From NCBI GenBank assembly GCA_013214575.1, contig JABSSD010000002.1, positions 1 through 64,000 on the forward strand: 64,000 nucleotides of DNA, written 5' to 3'. Shown here in pieces: positions 15,160-23,189 of this stretch. Source of the DNA: Paracoccaceae bacterium. GTDB lineage: Bacteria > Pseudomonadota > Alphaproteobacteria > Rhodobacterales > Rhodobacteraceae. Position numbers and translations under genes: made by a program. Each line of letters begins with the position of its first letter. Position 1 is the stretch's first letter. Below the pieces are notes generated by a model, which saw nothing but the letters and a program-made list of their open reading frames with translations, searched no databases and was not told the DNA's origin.

Positions 15160-16079
15160 GGCGCGCTCCCTCCGCCATTCTCTCCCTCTGCCATTAAGTG
15201 ACTTGCCAGCGCGGTTTGCGCGGCGCCGATCACTGTGCCCGCCGCCGCCTGAACATGGCTGATCAGCACAATCGGCTCTTCGGCCTGCGGATCAGAGACC
15301 GGCACTGTGATCAGTGGCCTTCCATCGTAGCTGAGCCTGCCGGGCGGCAGACTATAGCTAATGCCAATCCCCTCGCCATTGGCGGCCAGACTTCTGAGCA
15401 GTTCCAACGAGGCGGCGCGGCGGGCAACGCGCGGCACCAGCCCCTTTGACTTGAATAAGGCCAGCATATGCTGCACCGACAGCCCCTCCTGCGACAGGAT
15501 CAGAGGGTGCGCGGCCAAGGTCGCAAGGCTCAGTGAGGTTTGCGATGCCAGCGGGTGATCGGGGGCCATCAGCGCATGCGGCGCAACGCGGCCCAGCTCA
15601 TGGCGGTAAAAGCTGCTGTCCAGACCCAGATCATAGCTCAGGGCCAGGTCGATCTCGCTTTTGGTCAAGGCGGAAATCAGGGGCTCAAAGTGATCGGCGT
15701 GAAAGTCGATCTGAACATTGGGCAATGCGCGGCGCAGGATTTTTAGCGCTGGCGCCAGCAGGAACGGCGCCAGGTCGGCAAAGCAGCCAAGACTAAGGCG
15801 CTGCAGACCGGGGGATGTCATGTTCGGGGTCTCTAGCGCCGCCGCCTGATCCAGCAGTTTCTGGGCCCGGGCGGCAAACTCACGCCCCTGGGGGGTTAAC
15901 ACCAGAGAGGCGCCGCGCCGCCGCAAAAACAACTTCTGCCCCAGGTGATCCTCGATCCGGGTCAATGCAGTGGAGAGTGCGGGCTGGCTGACATTCAAAA
16001 TACCGGCCGCCGCCGTCAGGCTACCCTGACGCGCAACCTCGACGGCATATTCATAGTGGCGCAGGGTTAGGTATAACAT
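15156..16079 (-). CDS. LysR-family transcriptional regulator
   Basis: A 307-residue LysR regulator. The N-terminal winged HTH is typical (AVEVARQGSLTAAAGILNVSQPALSTALTRIEDHLG, residues about 12-48, then LVLTPQGREF). A periplasmic-binding-protein-like effector domain follows (SLGCFADLAPFLLAPALKILRRALPNV). It is divergent from the PhyH-type dioxygenase gene 100 nt away, the usual arrangement for a LysR regulator and its target. The AT-rich spacer holds no repeat clean enough to call an operator. Its stop codon overlaps that of irr on the opposite strand. The co-inducer is unknown. Confidence 0.92.
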   Translation of the reverse strand: MLYLTLRHYEYAVEVARQGSLTAAAGILNVSQPALSTALTRIEDHLGQKLFLRRRGASLVLTPQGREFAARAQKLLDQAAALETPNMTSPGLQRLSLGCFADLAPFLLAPALKILRRALPNVQIDFHADHFEPLISALTKSEIDLALSYDLGLDSSFYRHELGRVAPHALMAPDHPLASQTSLSLATLAAHPLILSQEGLSVQHMLALFKSKGLVPRVARRAASLELLRSLAANGEGIGISYSLPPGRLSYDGRPLITVPVSDPQAEEPIVLISHVQAAAGTVIGAAQTALASHLMAEGENGGGSAP

Positions 16080-16179
16080 GAGCTTAATGCTATCTTCGAA
16101 ATATATTATTTGAAACCATGTTTAATGCGGCGCAAACAGAGCCTAGCAAAAATGCATCTTTATCCCGAGGATCTCCGCC

Positions 16180-16977
16180 ATGGTTCACCCGCTTATCACC
16201 CAAGACCACATTGATCAGTATCAGCGCGACGGGGTGGTGCTGATCCGCGGGTTGTTCGCCAATCAGGTAGAGCTGCTGCGCGCCGGGGTGGCGAAGAATA
16301 TGGCAACCCCTGGCCCCTATGCGTCGAACAATGGCAAGGCAGGCGAAAGCGGTCGGTTTTTTGACGATTATTGCAACTGGACCCGAATCCCCCAGTTCAA
16401 GGAGGCCATCGAGACCTCGCCGGTGGCAGAGGTGGCCGCTGATTTGATGGGTTCGGATATGGTGCAGATGTTTCATGACCATGTGCTGGTCAAGGAGCCG
16501 GGTACCTCTATGGCGACACCCTGGCATCAGGACGGGCCGTATTATTTTGTCGAGGGGGCGCAGACCGTCAGTTTCTGGTCGCCGCTGGATGTGGTGAGCG
16601 AGGCGACGCTGCGCTGTGTTGCCGGATCGCATAAGTGGGACAAAGAAGTGCTGCCGATCCGCTGGGTCTCGGAGCAGGAGTTCTTTGCCGACACCGGCCA
16701 GTATATGCCGGTGCCCGACCCGGAGGCCGAAGGGATGCCCATTGTGGAATACCCGATGCAGCCGGGCGATGCCGTTGCTTTTAACTTCAAGACCCTGCAC
16801 GGGGCGCGCGGCAATACCAGCACGACGCGCCGCCGGGCGTTTTCATTGCGGCTGGTGGGTGATGACGCCCGCTATGTCGAGCGTCCCGGTCCGACATCGC
16901 CGCCCTTTCCGGGCCATGACATGGTGCCGGGCCAACGCCTGCGCGCCGATTGGTTCCCGGTCCTGTTGCAGCGGTGA
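16180..16977 (+). CDS. Phytanoyl-CoA dioxygenase (PhyH) family Fe(II)/2-oxoglutarate oxygenase
   Basis: A 265-residue member of the PhyH group of non-haem iron, 2-oxoglutarate-dependent oxygenases. The iron-binding H-x-D is in TPWHQDGPYYF, and the distal histidine is in FNFKTLHGARGNTS. It is followed by the 2-oxoglutarate-binding arginine in RRAFSLRLVGDD. The N-terminal part (QYQRDGVVLIRGLF) is typical. CGAGGATCTCC upstream provides a weak ribosome site. It is divergent from a LysR gene that probably regulates it. Family members act on fatty acyl chains, amino acids, ectoine, phosphonates and others; the sequence alone does not tell the substrate. A dispersed repeat lies just after the gene. 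Confidence 0.88.
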   Translation: MVHPLITQDHIDQYQRDGVVLIRGLFANQVELLRAGVAKNMATPGPYASNNGKAGESGRFFDDYCNWTRIPQFKEAIETSPVAEVAADLMGSDMVQMFHDHVLVKEPGTSMATPWHQDGPYYFVEGAQTVSFWSPLDVVSEATLRCVAGSHKWDKEVLPIRWVSEQEFFADTGQYMPVPDPEAEGMPIVEYPMQPGDAVAFNFKTLHGARGNTSTTRRRAFSLRLVGDDARYVERPGPTSPPFPGHDMVPGQRLRADWFPVLLQR

Positions 16978-16995
16978 GAGGCGGTGAGAGAAAGA

Positions 16996-17056
16996 GGGGG
17001 CGCGGCCCCCACCGCTCGCTGGGCGGCCTCCCCCGGGATATTTAGGGCCAGATGAA
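16996..17056 (+). repeat. Dispersed intergenic repeat, copy 1 (REP-like)
   Basis: Two parts: a GC palindrome (GGGGGC GCG GCCCCC, 16996-17010), and a conserved 27-nt block at 17030-17056 containing CCCCCGGGATATTT, then GGCC and GATGAA. The block matches copy 2 (21692-21718, opposite orientation) at 25 of 27 positions. It lies between two convergent genes. Confidence 0.8.
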
Positions 17057-17076
17057 AGGCGGATGCAGGCGGGGGC

Positions 17077-17946
17077 TCAGAACCATTGCCCCGGCTCCAT
17101 TAGCCCCAGGTCCAGCAATTGGCGGGAGTGCCATTCAAACGGGGTTGAGTTGCGCCAGCGGAAACTGTCGATGTCGAAGCTCGATCCGGGGTTTCGTTTT
17201 AACGCCTTGGCGGTGCGGAACGAGCAGATTGCGGCGGTCAGGTTATGGTGCCAGGGGCAGGCGTATGTATTGTATTCCTGATCGGTGAAGCTGTGGCTGT
17301 CCAAAATCTGCAAATCAGGTTTGGCGCGAAACAGGGAGATGCGGTCGATGTTGCGGCTGTGGGCGGGGATGTGTTCTTCGTATCGCCAACGCAGCCCGCC
17401 AAAGAAAACAAGCTGCCGGTCGCGGGGGGTCTGGGTCTCGGGGTCTGGGCGTGCCTGGGCATAGTAGCCGGACCTGTCCAGGTGGGCGTGCTCGAGCGAG
17501 ACCGCGCTGGGGGTCTGGTGTAAATCACCGGCATAGAGGTCGACCACATAGGTCAGCATCGCGTCGCGGCGTTCTTCGGCGTGAAAACTGAGCATCTCGG
17601 TGACGCTGCGGGTCTCGCAAAACGGGTAGAACAGGTATTCAGTGTTGTAGCAGTAATACAGCCAGCAGCCAGGTTTTGCCGCTGCGATGACTTTGTTGAT
17701 GGCGGTGATCACCGCTCCGGACGGGGCGCAGTCGAAGGGCACCCGGTGAACGCGGGTTTCCACATCCTTGGGCATATCAAAGGCGTCAGGCATCAGCGCC
17801 ACCACTGTTTCAAAGCCACATTGCAGGTGGTGGCGCAGGGTGGTGGCGATCTCGACGTCGTCTTCGATGAAGATCAGCGCCACCGGCCCTTTGGCCAGCA
17901 GGGGCTTGCCTTGCTTCAGAAAATCGTCCAGCGACGTATACATCAT
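17077..17946 (-). CDS. Uncharacterised protein, possibly glycosyltransferase-like
   Basis: A 289-residue cytosolic-looking protein without signal peptide or TM helix. I do not recognise it with certainty. The N-terminal half (LAKGPVALIFIEDDVEIATTL, then VVALMPDAFDMP and HRVPFDCAP) looks like an alternating beta-alpha fold. Aromatic-rich motifs follow (CWLYYCYNTEYLFYPF; GGLRWRYEEHIP; ACPWHHNL). The EDD near the start and the spacing of the later motifs recall GT2-like glycosyltransferases, but no clear DxD can be assigned. It converges with the dioxygenase gene and is divergent from miaB (122 nt apart). The conserved aromatic and cysteine residues suggest a real, constrained protein. Confidence 0.75.
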   Translation of the reverse strand: MMYTSLDDFLKQGKPLLAKGPVALIFIEDDVEIATTLRHHLQCGFETVVALMPDAFDMPKDVETRVHRVPFDCAPSGAVITAINKVIAAAKPGCWLYYCYNTEYLFYPFCETRSVTEMLSFHAEERRDAMLTYVVDLYAGDLHQTPSAVSLEHAHLDRSGYYAQARPDPETQTPRDRQLVFFGGLRWRYEEHIPAHSRNIDRISLFRAKPDLQILDSHSFTDQEYNTYACPWHHNLTAAICSFRTAKALKRNPGSSFDIDSFRWRNSTPFEWHSRQLLDLGLMEPGQWF

Positions 17947-18068
17947 ACCCGTTTGTCCCCGACTGGCTGGTGTTTCGGGTCAAAATCGGTTAATCGCGCC
18001 GATATTGCAAGCCGTCGCTTTTGCCCTTATGGCAAACGGCTATTCTCCCGTCCTGGAAGGCTGACCCC

Positions 18069-19391
18069 ATGAGCGCCCCGAAGAAGCTGTTTATCAAGAC
18101 CTATGGCTGCCAGATGAATGTCTATGACAGCGAGCGTATGGCCGAGGCGCTGGGCGGGCAGGGCTATGTGGAAACCAAAAGCGCCGATGATGCGGATCTG
18201 ATCCTGCTGAACACCTGTCACATCCGCGAGAAGGCCGCTGAAAAGGTCTATTCCGAGCTGGGGCGCTTGAAGAAGCTGAAGATTGCCAAGCCAGATCTGA
18301 AAATCGGTGTGGCCGGTTGTGTTGCTCAGGCCGAAGGCGAAGAAATCATGCGGCGCCAGCCGGCGGTGGATCTGGTGGTTGGGCCGCAGAGCTATCACCG
18401 GCTGCCGGAAATGGAGGCGCAGATCCGCAAGGGTAAGAAGGCGCTGGACACGGATTTCCCCGAAGAAGACAAGTTCGAGGCGCTGAAGAGCCGTCCAAAA
18501 GTCAAGCGGGGCCCGACCGCGTTTTTGACGGTGCAAGAGGGCTGCGACAAGTTTTGTGCGTTTTGTGTGGTTCCCTATACCCGCGGTGCCGAGGTCAGTC
18601 GCCCCGCCGATCGTATCCTGACCGAGGCGCGTGAGCTGGTCGAACGGGGGGTACGCGAAATCACCCTGCTGGGGCAAAACGTCAACGCCTATCACGGGGC
18701 TGGCGCCAACGGGGAGCTGACACTGGCCCAGTTGATCTGGGAATTGGACAAGATCGACGGGCTGCAGCGGATCCGCTTTACCACCTCGCATACCAATGAC
18801 ATGAGTGATGACCTGATCGAGGCGCATGGCAGCTGTGCCAAGCTGATGCCCTATCTGCATCTGCCCGTGCAGTCCGGCTCGGACAAGATCCTGAAGCGGA
18901 TGAACCGCAACCACACCGCCGAGAGCTATCTGCGGGTGGTCGAGAAGATCCGCGCGGCCCGCCCGGACATTCTGCTGTCGGGGGATTTCATCGTTGGCTT
19001 CCCTGAAGAGACCGAAGCCGATTTTCAGGCCACGCTGGATCTGATCGAAGAGGTCAAATACGGCACTGCCTATTCCTTCAAATACTCCACCCGCCCCGGT
19101 ACCCCTGCGGCAGAGCGGCCCCAGGTGGACGAGGCCGAGGCCTCGGAGCGTTTGCAGCGCCTGCAGGCCTTGCTGACCCGTCAGCAACGCGAGATTCAGA
19201 CCAGCATGGTCGGCCGTGAGGTGGGTGTGTTGCTCGAAAAAACCGGGCGTCTCGCGGGGCAGATGGTTGGTAAGTCGGATTACCTGCATTCCGTTCACGT
19301 CGGCGACTGCGACAGGGCGGTCGGTGAATTGGCCCGGGTTCGCATCGTGTCGTCCTCGACAAATTCTCTGGCCGGAGAGCTTATCCGCTAA
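18069..19391 (+). CDS. miaB: tRNA-2-methylthio-N6-dimethylallyladenosine synthase
   Basis: MiaB is a radical-SAM methylthiotransferase that adds a methylthio group to i6A37 of tRNAs reading UNN codons. The N-terminal UPF0004 domain holds cysteines in [18 protein letters not shown] and GVAGCVAQ, ligands of the second cluster. The radical-SAM motif is [16 protein letters not shown] (C-x3-C-x2-C), and [11 protein letters not shown] follows. A C-terminal TRAM domain carries VLLEKTGR and [11 protein letters not shown]. The 440-residue length is typical. The start [13 protein letters not shown] at 18069 is preferred over the open-frame start 48 nt upstream, which lies within the short divergent promoter region. 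miaB usually sits directly before ybeZ; here two envelope-protein genes lie between. Confidence 0.96.
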   Translation: MSAPKKLFIKTYGCQMNVYDSERMAEALGGQGYVETKSADDADLILLNTCHIREKAAEKVYSELGRLKKLKIAKPDLKIGVAGCVAQAEGEEIMRRQPAVDLVVGPQSYHRLPEMEAQIRKGKKALDTDFPEEDKFEALKSRPKVKRGPTAFLTVQEGCDKFCAFCVVPYTRGAEVSRPADRILTEARELVERGVREITLLGQNVNAYHGAGANGELTLAQLIWELDKIDGLQRIRFTTSHTNDMSDDLIEAHGSCAKLMPYLHLPVQSGSDKILKRMNRNHTAESYLRVVEKIRAARPDILLSGDFIVGFPEETEADFQATLDLIEEVKYGTAYSFKYSTRPGTPAAERPQVDEAEASERLQRLQALLTRQQREIQTSMVGREVGVLLEKTGRLAGQMVGKSDYLHSVHVGDCDRAVGELARVRIVSSSTNSLAGELIR

Positions 19392-19639
19392 AGGACCCGG
19401 CTGTGCGGTGTTAATTCTGGGGCGGCTGGAACGGGGGTAGGGCCGGGGATAGTGTGCGAAATCGGGCACAATCCCTCCGGAATTGCCCGAGTGTCCCCTA
19501 ATGCGGTGTAATTCGCATAAAAAATCATATGAAAACTCAAGTTAAATGCCTAAAACTTGGATAGATTAAATTTATTGGTGTGCGTTGCGTTTGGGGCTTT
19601 GGCGGCGTTCTGGGGAATTTAGGTGAAGGAAAACTCGTT

Positions 19640-20206
19640 GTGTTGAATTTCAAAGCGAAAGCTGTGTTTGTCAGGCTGGCTGCTGCCACCGCCGCTCTGA
19701 CTTTGCTGACGGCGCCGCTGCAAGCGCAAGCGCAGCGTACAATTGTCGGCGAGCGCTATGTGCCGACAATCTGGGTTGACCCGGATGGCTGCGAACATTG
19801 GGTGATGGACGATGGCGCCGAAGGTTTCATGTCGCCGCATGTGACGCCAGATGGCAAACCCGTCTGCCGCCGCGGTAACATCTGCGGTGTCATGCCCACC
19901 GATCAGTTCTTTGGCACCAACCAGCACGTGATCAGTTCGGCTGGTAAGCAGCGCCTGCAAGAGTTCTTCAAATCGGTCAGTGTGCGTAGTTTTGTCGTTG
20001 TGGGTCATACCGATAGCCGGGCCTCGGATGAGTATAACATCCGGCTGTCCGAACGGCGCGCCAATGCGGTTGCGCGGGTTGGCCGGTCTGTTGGGGCGCG
20101 AATCTCTGACGTCCGGGCCTATGGTGAGCGCGATCCAAGCGTGCCAAATACCAGTGCCTCAAATATGGCGCAGAACCGCCGTGTCGAAATTTATTGCCTG
20201 CGCTGA
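19640..20206 (+). CDS. OmpA-family envelope protein with N-terminal WVDPDGCEHW domain
   Basis: A secreted protein of about 188 residues. The hydrophobic signal peptide ends LLTAPLQAQAQ (about residues 10-32). A 35-residue module follows with TIWVDPDGCEHWVMDDGAEG and TPDGKPVC, then an OmpA/Pal-type peptidoglycan-binding domain (VVVGHTDSRASDEYNIRLSERRA, YGERDP, NRRVEIYC). This suggests an outer-membrane or periplasmic protein that binds the cell wall. I chose GTG at 19640 because GAAGGA lies 9 nt upstream and no ATG is in frame near the signal peptide; TTG at 19643 is an alternative. The first module recurs in the next gene, 12 nt downstream, so the two are probably co-transcribed and functionally linked. 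Confidence 0.85.
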   Translation: MLNFKAKAVFVRLAAATAALTLLTAPLQAQAQRTIVGERYVPTIWVDPDGCEHWVMDDGAEGFMSPHVTPDGKPVCRRGNICGVMPTDQFFGTNQHVISSAGKQRLQEFFKSVSVRSFVVVGHTDSRASDEYNIRLSERRANAVARVGRSVGARISDVRAYGERDPSVPNTSASNMAQNRRVEIYCLR

Positions 20207-20218
20207 GGGAGATAACTC

Positions 20219-20524
20219 ATGCAAATTGCCAAAGCCGCCGCGCTTGTCGCGGCCTTCGCCCTGTTGTCCGCCTGTTCCGAGACCGGCGATAAAACTGTTG
20301 ACCAGCATTTTGGGGATGGCAGTTCCAGCGGCCTGTCTCAGATGACCGCTGGCATCTGGGTTGACCCCGAGGGCTGCGAACACTGGTTGATCGACGATGG
20401 CCTCGAAGGCTACGCCGATCTGCGCCGCACCCCCGATGGCATGCCCGTCTGCAACAGTGATTTGCCGCGCAACACCGCCACCGGCCCCTTCAAAAGCGGC
20501 TCAACCTTCCCGGATAGCCTGTAG
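20219..20524 (+). CDS. Small lipoprotein sharing the WVDPxGCEHW domain
   Basis: A 101-residue predicted lipoprotein. The signal peptide ends in the lipobox LLSAC (cysteine 19). After a short linker it has IWVDPEGCEHWLIDDGLEG and TPDGMPVC, which match the N-terminal module of the OmpA-like protein encoded just upstream. It has no OmpA domain, so the pair looks like a duplication in which one copy became a small lipoprotein. The two conserved cysteines could form a disulfide in the periplasm. The gene starts 12 nt after the OmpA-like gene, with GAGGGAG as ribosome site. The function of the module is unknown to me. Confidence 0.85.
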   Translation: MQIAKAAALVAAFALLSACSETGDKTVDQHFGDGSSSGLSQMTAGIWVDPEGCEHWLIDDGLEGYADLRRTPDGMPVCNSDLPRNTATGPFKSGSTFPDSL

Positions 20525-20664
20525 CATCAGTCACATCGAACTCTGAACGGCCGCCCTGAACCGGCGGCCGTTGGTGATTGGAGGTAAATTTTTCTCTACG
20601 GCGCTTGCATAGGGGCGCCGCCAGGGCCACAGTATTCAGGTAACGCCCAATACAGGAGGTCAGC

Positions 20665-21672
20665 TTGGCCCTCGGTGCCCTAGACACATCGCCAGAACAG
20701 CCCGCAGATCCTGAAGAGCTGCTGGAATTTCCCGATAACCGCTTGCTGATCGACCTTTGTGGTGAATACGACCGCAATTTGACCGATATCGAACAGAACC
20801 TCGAGGTGCAGATCGTCCACCGCGGCAATCAGCTGGTGGTGATTGGCGAGACTGAAGTGCGCCAGCGGGCGGTGACCGTGCTGCAATCCCTGTACCAAAG
20901 ACTGGAAAATGGCCGAACGGTCGAACCGGGCGATGTTGATCGCGAACTGCGGATGACGCCGCTGCAGGCGCCGCCGCCGCGCGGCGGCCAGTTGGAGATG
21001 TTCAAAGGCGGACATGTGGAGATCAAGACCCGCAAGAAACTGGTCGAGCCGCGCACGGATGCCCAAAAAGCCTATGTTCAGGCGCTGTTTGCCAACGAGC
21101 TTGCCTTTGGCATCGGGCCGGCCGGCACCGGCAAAACCTATCTGGCGGTGGCGGTGGGGGTGTCGATGTTCATCAACGGCCATGTGGACCGGATCATTCT
21201 GTCGCGTCCGGCTGTTGAGGCAGGTGAGAAACTTGGCTATTTGCCAGGCGATATGAAAGACAAGATCGATCCCTATATGCAGCCGCTTTATGACGCGCTG
21301 AATGATTTCCTGCCGGGCAAACAATTGGCCAAACTGATCGAGGAAAAGCGGATCGAGATTGCGCCGCTGGCCTTTATGCGGGGGCGCACCCTGAGCAATG
21401 CCTATGTGGTGCTGGACGAAGCCCAGAATGCCACAACCATGCAAATGAAGATGTTCCTGACCCGGCTGGGCGAGGGCTCACGCATGGTGATCACCGGCGA
21501 TCGGACCCAGATTGACCTGCCGCGCAATGTGCCGTCCGGCCTTCAGGATGCCGAGCGTCTGCTGAGCTCCATTGCAAAAGTCAGCTTTAATTACTTCACC
21601 GCGCGCGACGTGGTCCGTCACCCGCTTGTCGCCGCCATCATCGAGGCCTATGAAGCAGATGACAAAGCCTGA
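20665..21672 (+). CDS. ybeZ: PhoH-family ATPase (YbeZ)
   Basis: A PhoH-like P-loop ATPase of 335 residues, the conserved partner of YbeY in RNA metabolism. An N-terminal KH-like region (FPDNRLLIDLCGEYDRNL) precedes the ATPase core. The core holds Walker A GIGPAGTGKTYLAVAVG, the VEAGEKLGYLPGD motif, Walker B YVVLDEAQN and GDRTQIDLP. The start is TTG at 20665, since AGGAGG ends 5 nt before it and no ATG is near; this is an uncommon start compensated by an ideal ribosome site. It heads the conserved cluster ybeZ-ybeY-corC-lnt. A dispersed repeat lies between it and ybeY. Confidence 0.93.
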   Translation: MALGALDTSPEQPADPEELLEFPDNRLLIDLCGEYDRNLTDIEQNLEVQIVHRGNQLVVIGETEVRQRAVTVLQSLYQRLENGRTVEPGDVDRELRMTPLQAPPPRGGQLEMFKGGHVEIKTRKKLVEPRTDAQKAYVQALFANELAFGIGPAGTGKTYLAVAVGVSMFINGHVDRIILSRPAVEAGEKLGYLPGDMKDKIDPYMQPLYDALNDFLPGKQLAKLIEEKRIEIAPLAFMRGRTLSNAYVVLDEAQNATTMQMKMFLTRLGEGSRMVITGDRTQIDLPRNVPSGLQDAERLLSSIAKVSFNYFTARDVVRHPLVAAIIEAYEADDKA

Positions 21673-21691
21673 ATTCTCGGCTATGCCCCTG

Positions 21692-21735
21692 TTCATCGGG
21701 CCATAAATATCCCGGGGGTATGGGGGCCGGCCCCC
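21692..21735 (-). repeat. Dispersed intergenic repeat, copy 2 (REP-like)
   Basis: Inverted copy of the element at 16996-17056: the block 21692-21718 (TTCATC, GGCC, AAATATCCCGGGGG) is followed by the perfect GC palindrome GGGGGCCGGCCCCC at 21722-21735. It lies between ybeZ and ybeY inside a presumed operon, where the palindrome would form a strong mRNA hairpin. Confidence 0.8.
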
Positions 21736-21753
21736 ATCTTGTAAAAGCAGAAC

Positions 21754-22302
21754 ATGACGCTGGACATCACCATAGACGACACCCGCTGGCAGCAGCCACA
21801 GCTCGACAGCCTGGCCACCCAGGTGGTCACCCGGGCGCTGCAGCACTTCGGGCTCGACCCCGAGGCCTGCGAATTGTCGCTGCTGGCCTGCAATGACCAG
21901 CGCATCACGGAGTTGAACCGTGAATTCCGCGATAAACCGGGGCCGACAAATGTCCTGAGTTGGCCGGCCGAGGAACTGGCCGCGGATCTTCCCGGCGGTG
22001 TGCCGCAGTGCCCCAGACCGGATTTCACCGGTGAAATCTCCCTTGGTGACATTGCGATCTCCTATGACACCTGCGCCCGCGAGGCGGTGGCGGCAGCAAA
22101 ATCAATGGATGATCATGTGCGCCATTTGATCCTGCACGGGGTCTTGCATCTTTTGGGCTATGATCACCTGCGTGACCGCGACGCCACGTTGATGGAGACT
22201 ATTGAGGTCGAAATACTTGATAATATGGGTGTTGATAACCCATATATAGAAAATGATGGCCTCCAAACGGGGCACAACGGATTGGACAAATGGGCGACAT
22301 AG
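21754..22302 (+). CDS. ybeY: Endoribonuclease/rRNA maturation factor YbeY
   Basis: YbeY is a zinc-dependent protein needed for 16S rRNA 3' processing and ribosome quality control. The 182-residue protein has the metal-binding signature HLILHGVLHLLGYDH with three histidines (residues about 128-142), preceded by ITELNREFRDKPGPTNVLSWPAEE. The length is slightly above the family average because of a C-terminal extension (GVDNPYIENDGLQ). The start ATG at 21754 follows the dispersed repeat. Its end overlaps the start of the next gene by 13 nt, implying coupled translation. Confidence 0.95.
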   Translation: MTLDITIDDTRWQQPQLDSLATQVVTRALQHFGLDPEACELSLLACNDQRITELNREFRDKPGPTNVLSWPAEELAADLPGGVPQCPRPDFTGEISLGDIAISYDTCAREAVAAAKSMDDHVRHLILHGVLHLLGYDHLRDRDATLMETIEVEILDNMGVDNPYIENDGLQTGHNGLDKWAT

Positions 22303-23189
22303 ACGGTAGTTCTAACGCGGCGCATAGCGCGCAGCAGAGCGATAACAACGCGGCACCAGCACCTGAAACCCCGAAACAGACCGGTTTTTGGCGCCGGTTT
22401 TTTGGAATGATGAGCCGATCGGAGGTGCCCCCTGCGGCTGCCGTAAACGGCCACGCGGTGCCGCAGGTGCCGCCGCGGGGGATCATCAACCTGTCCCGGA
22501 TGCGGGTCGAGGACGTGGCCATCCCGACCGCAGAAATTATTGCGGTGCCGATTTCCATTCCGATGGATGAGCTGGTGACTGTGTTCCGCGACAGCGGCTT
22601 GACCCGGATCCCGGTTTACGAGGGCACTCTGGACACGCCGCTGGGGTTTGCGCATCTGAAAGACTTTGCCCTGACCCATGGTTTCAGCAATGATGATCGT
22701 GCCTTTGATCTGGCCCTGATGATACGTCCTTTGTTGTTTGTGCCGCCGTCGATGCCCATTGGGGTGCTGCTGTCCAAGATGCAGACCGAGCGACGTCACA
22801 TGGCCCTGGTGATTGACGAATACGGCGGTGTTGACGGGCTGTTGACCATCGAGGACCTGATTGAGCAGGTCGTCGGCGAGATCGAAGATGAACATGATGC
22901 TGGCGAAGACCAGACCTGGTTCAAAGAAAAATCAGGCTGCTACATTGCCCAGGCCCGCACCCCGCTGGATGAATTCGAGGCTGAAATTGGTCGCTCTTTG
23001 ACCAACCACGAGGACGTCGACAAAGAGGAAATCGATTCTCTGGGCGGGCTGGTGTTCATGTTGTCCGGCCGGGTTCCGGCCCGAGGTGAGGTGGTGATCC
23101 ATCCCGATGGCCCGGAATTCGAAGTGATGGATGCAGATCCGCGCCGTATCAAGCGGCTGCGGGTTCGGTTGCCGGACGAGGTTGAGTGA
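22290..23189 (+). CDS. CBS-domain protein of the HlyC/CorC family
   Basis: A 299-residue soluble CorC-type protein. After a polar N-terminus it has a CBS pair ([20 protein letters not shown] with [19 protein letters not shown], then [19 protein letters not shown] and [32 protein letters not shown]). The CorC_HlyC transporter-associated domain ends the protein ([20 protein letters not shown], then [15 protein letters not shown]). It lacks the DUF21 membrane domain, so it belongs to the short soluble form linked to magnesium or cobalt efflux in enterobacteria. It overlaps ybeY by 13 nt and lnt by 4 nt (GTGA), so all are one translation-coupled operon. Confidence 0.92.
   Translation: MGDIDGSSNAAHSAQQSDNNAAPAPETPKQTGFWRRFFGMMSRSEVPPAAAVNGHAVPQVPPRGIINLSRMRVEDVAIPTAEIIAVPISIPMDELVTVFRDSGLTRIPVYEGTLDTPLGFAHLKDFALTHGFSNDDRAFDLALMIRPLLFVPPSMPIGVLLSKMQTERRHMALVIDEYGGVDGLLTIEDLIEQVVGEIEDEHDAGEDQTWFKEKSGCYIAQARTPLDEFEAEIGRSLTNHEDVDKEEIDSLGGLVFMLSGRVPARGEVVIHPDGPEFEVMDADPRRIKRLRVRLPDEVE

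Noticed and set aside
18027-19469. 480-codon open frame opposite miaB
   Set aside because: Shadow of miaB codon periodicity; low-complexity H/Q/G-rich translation.
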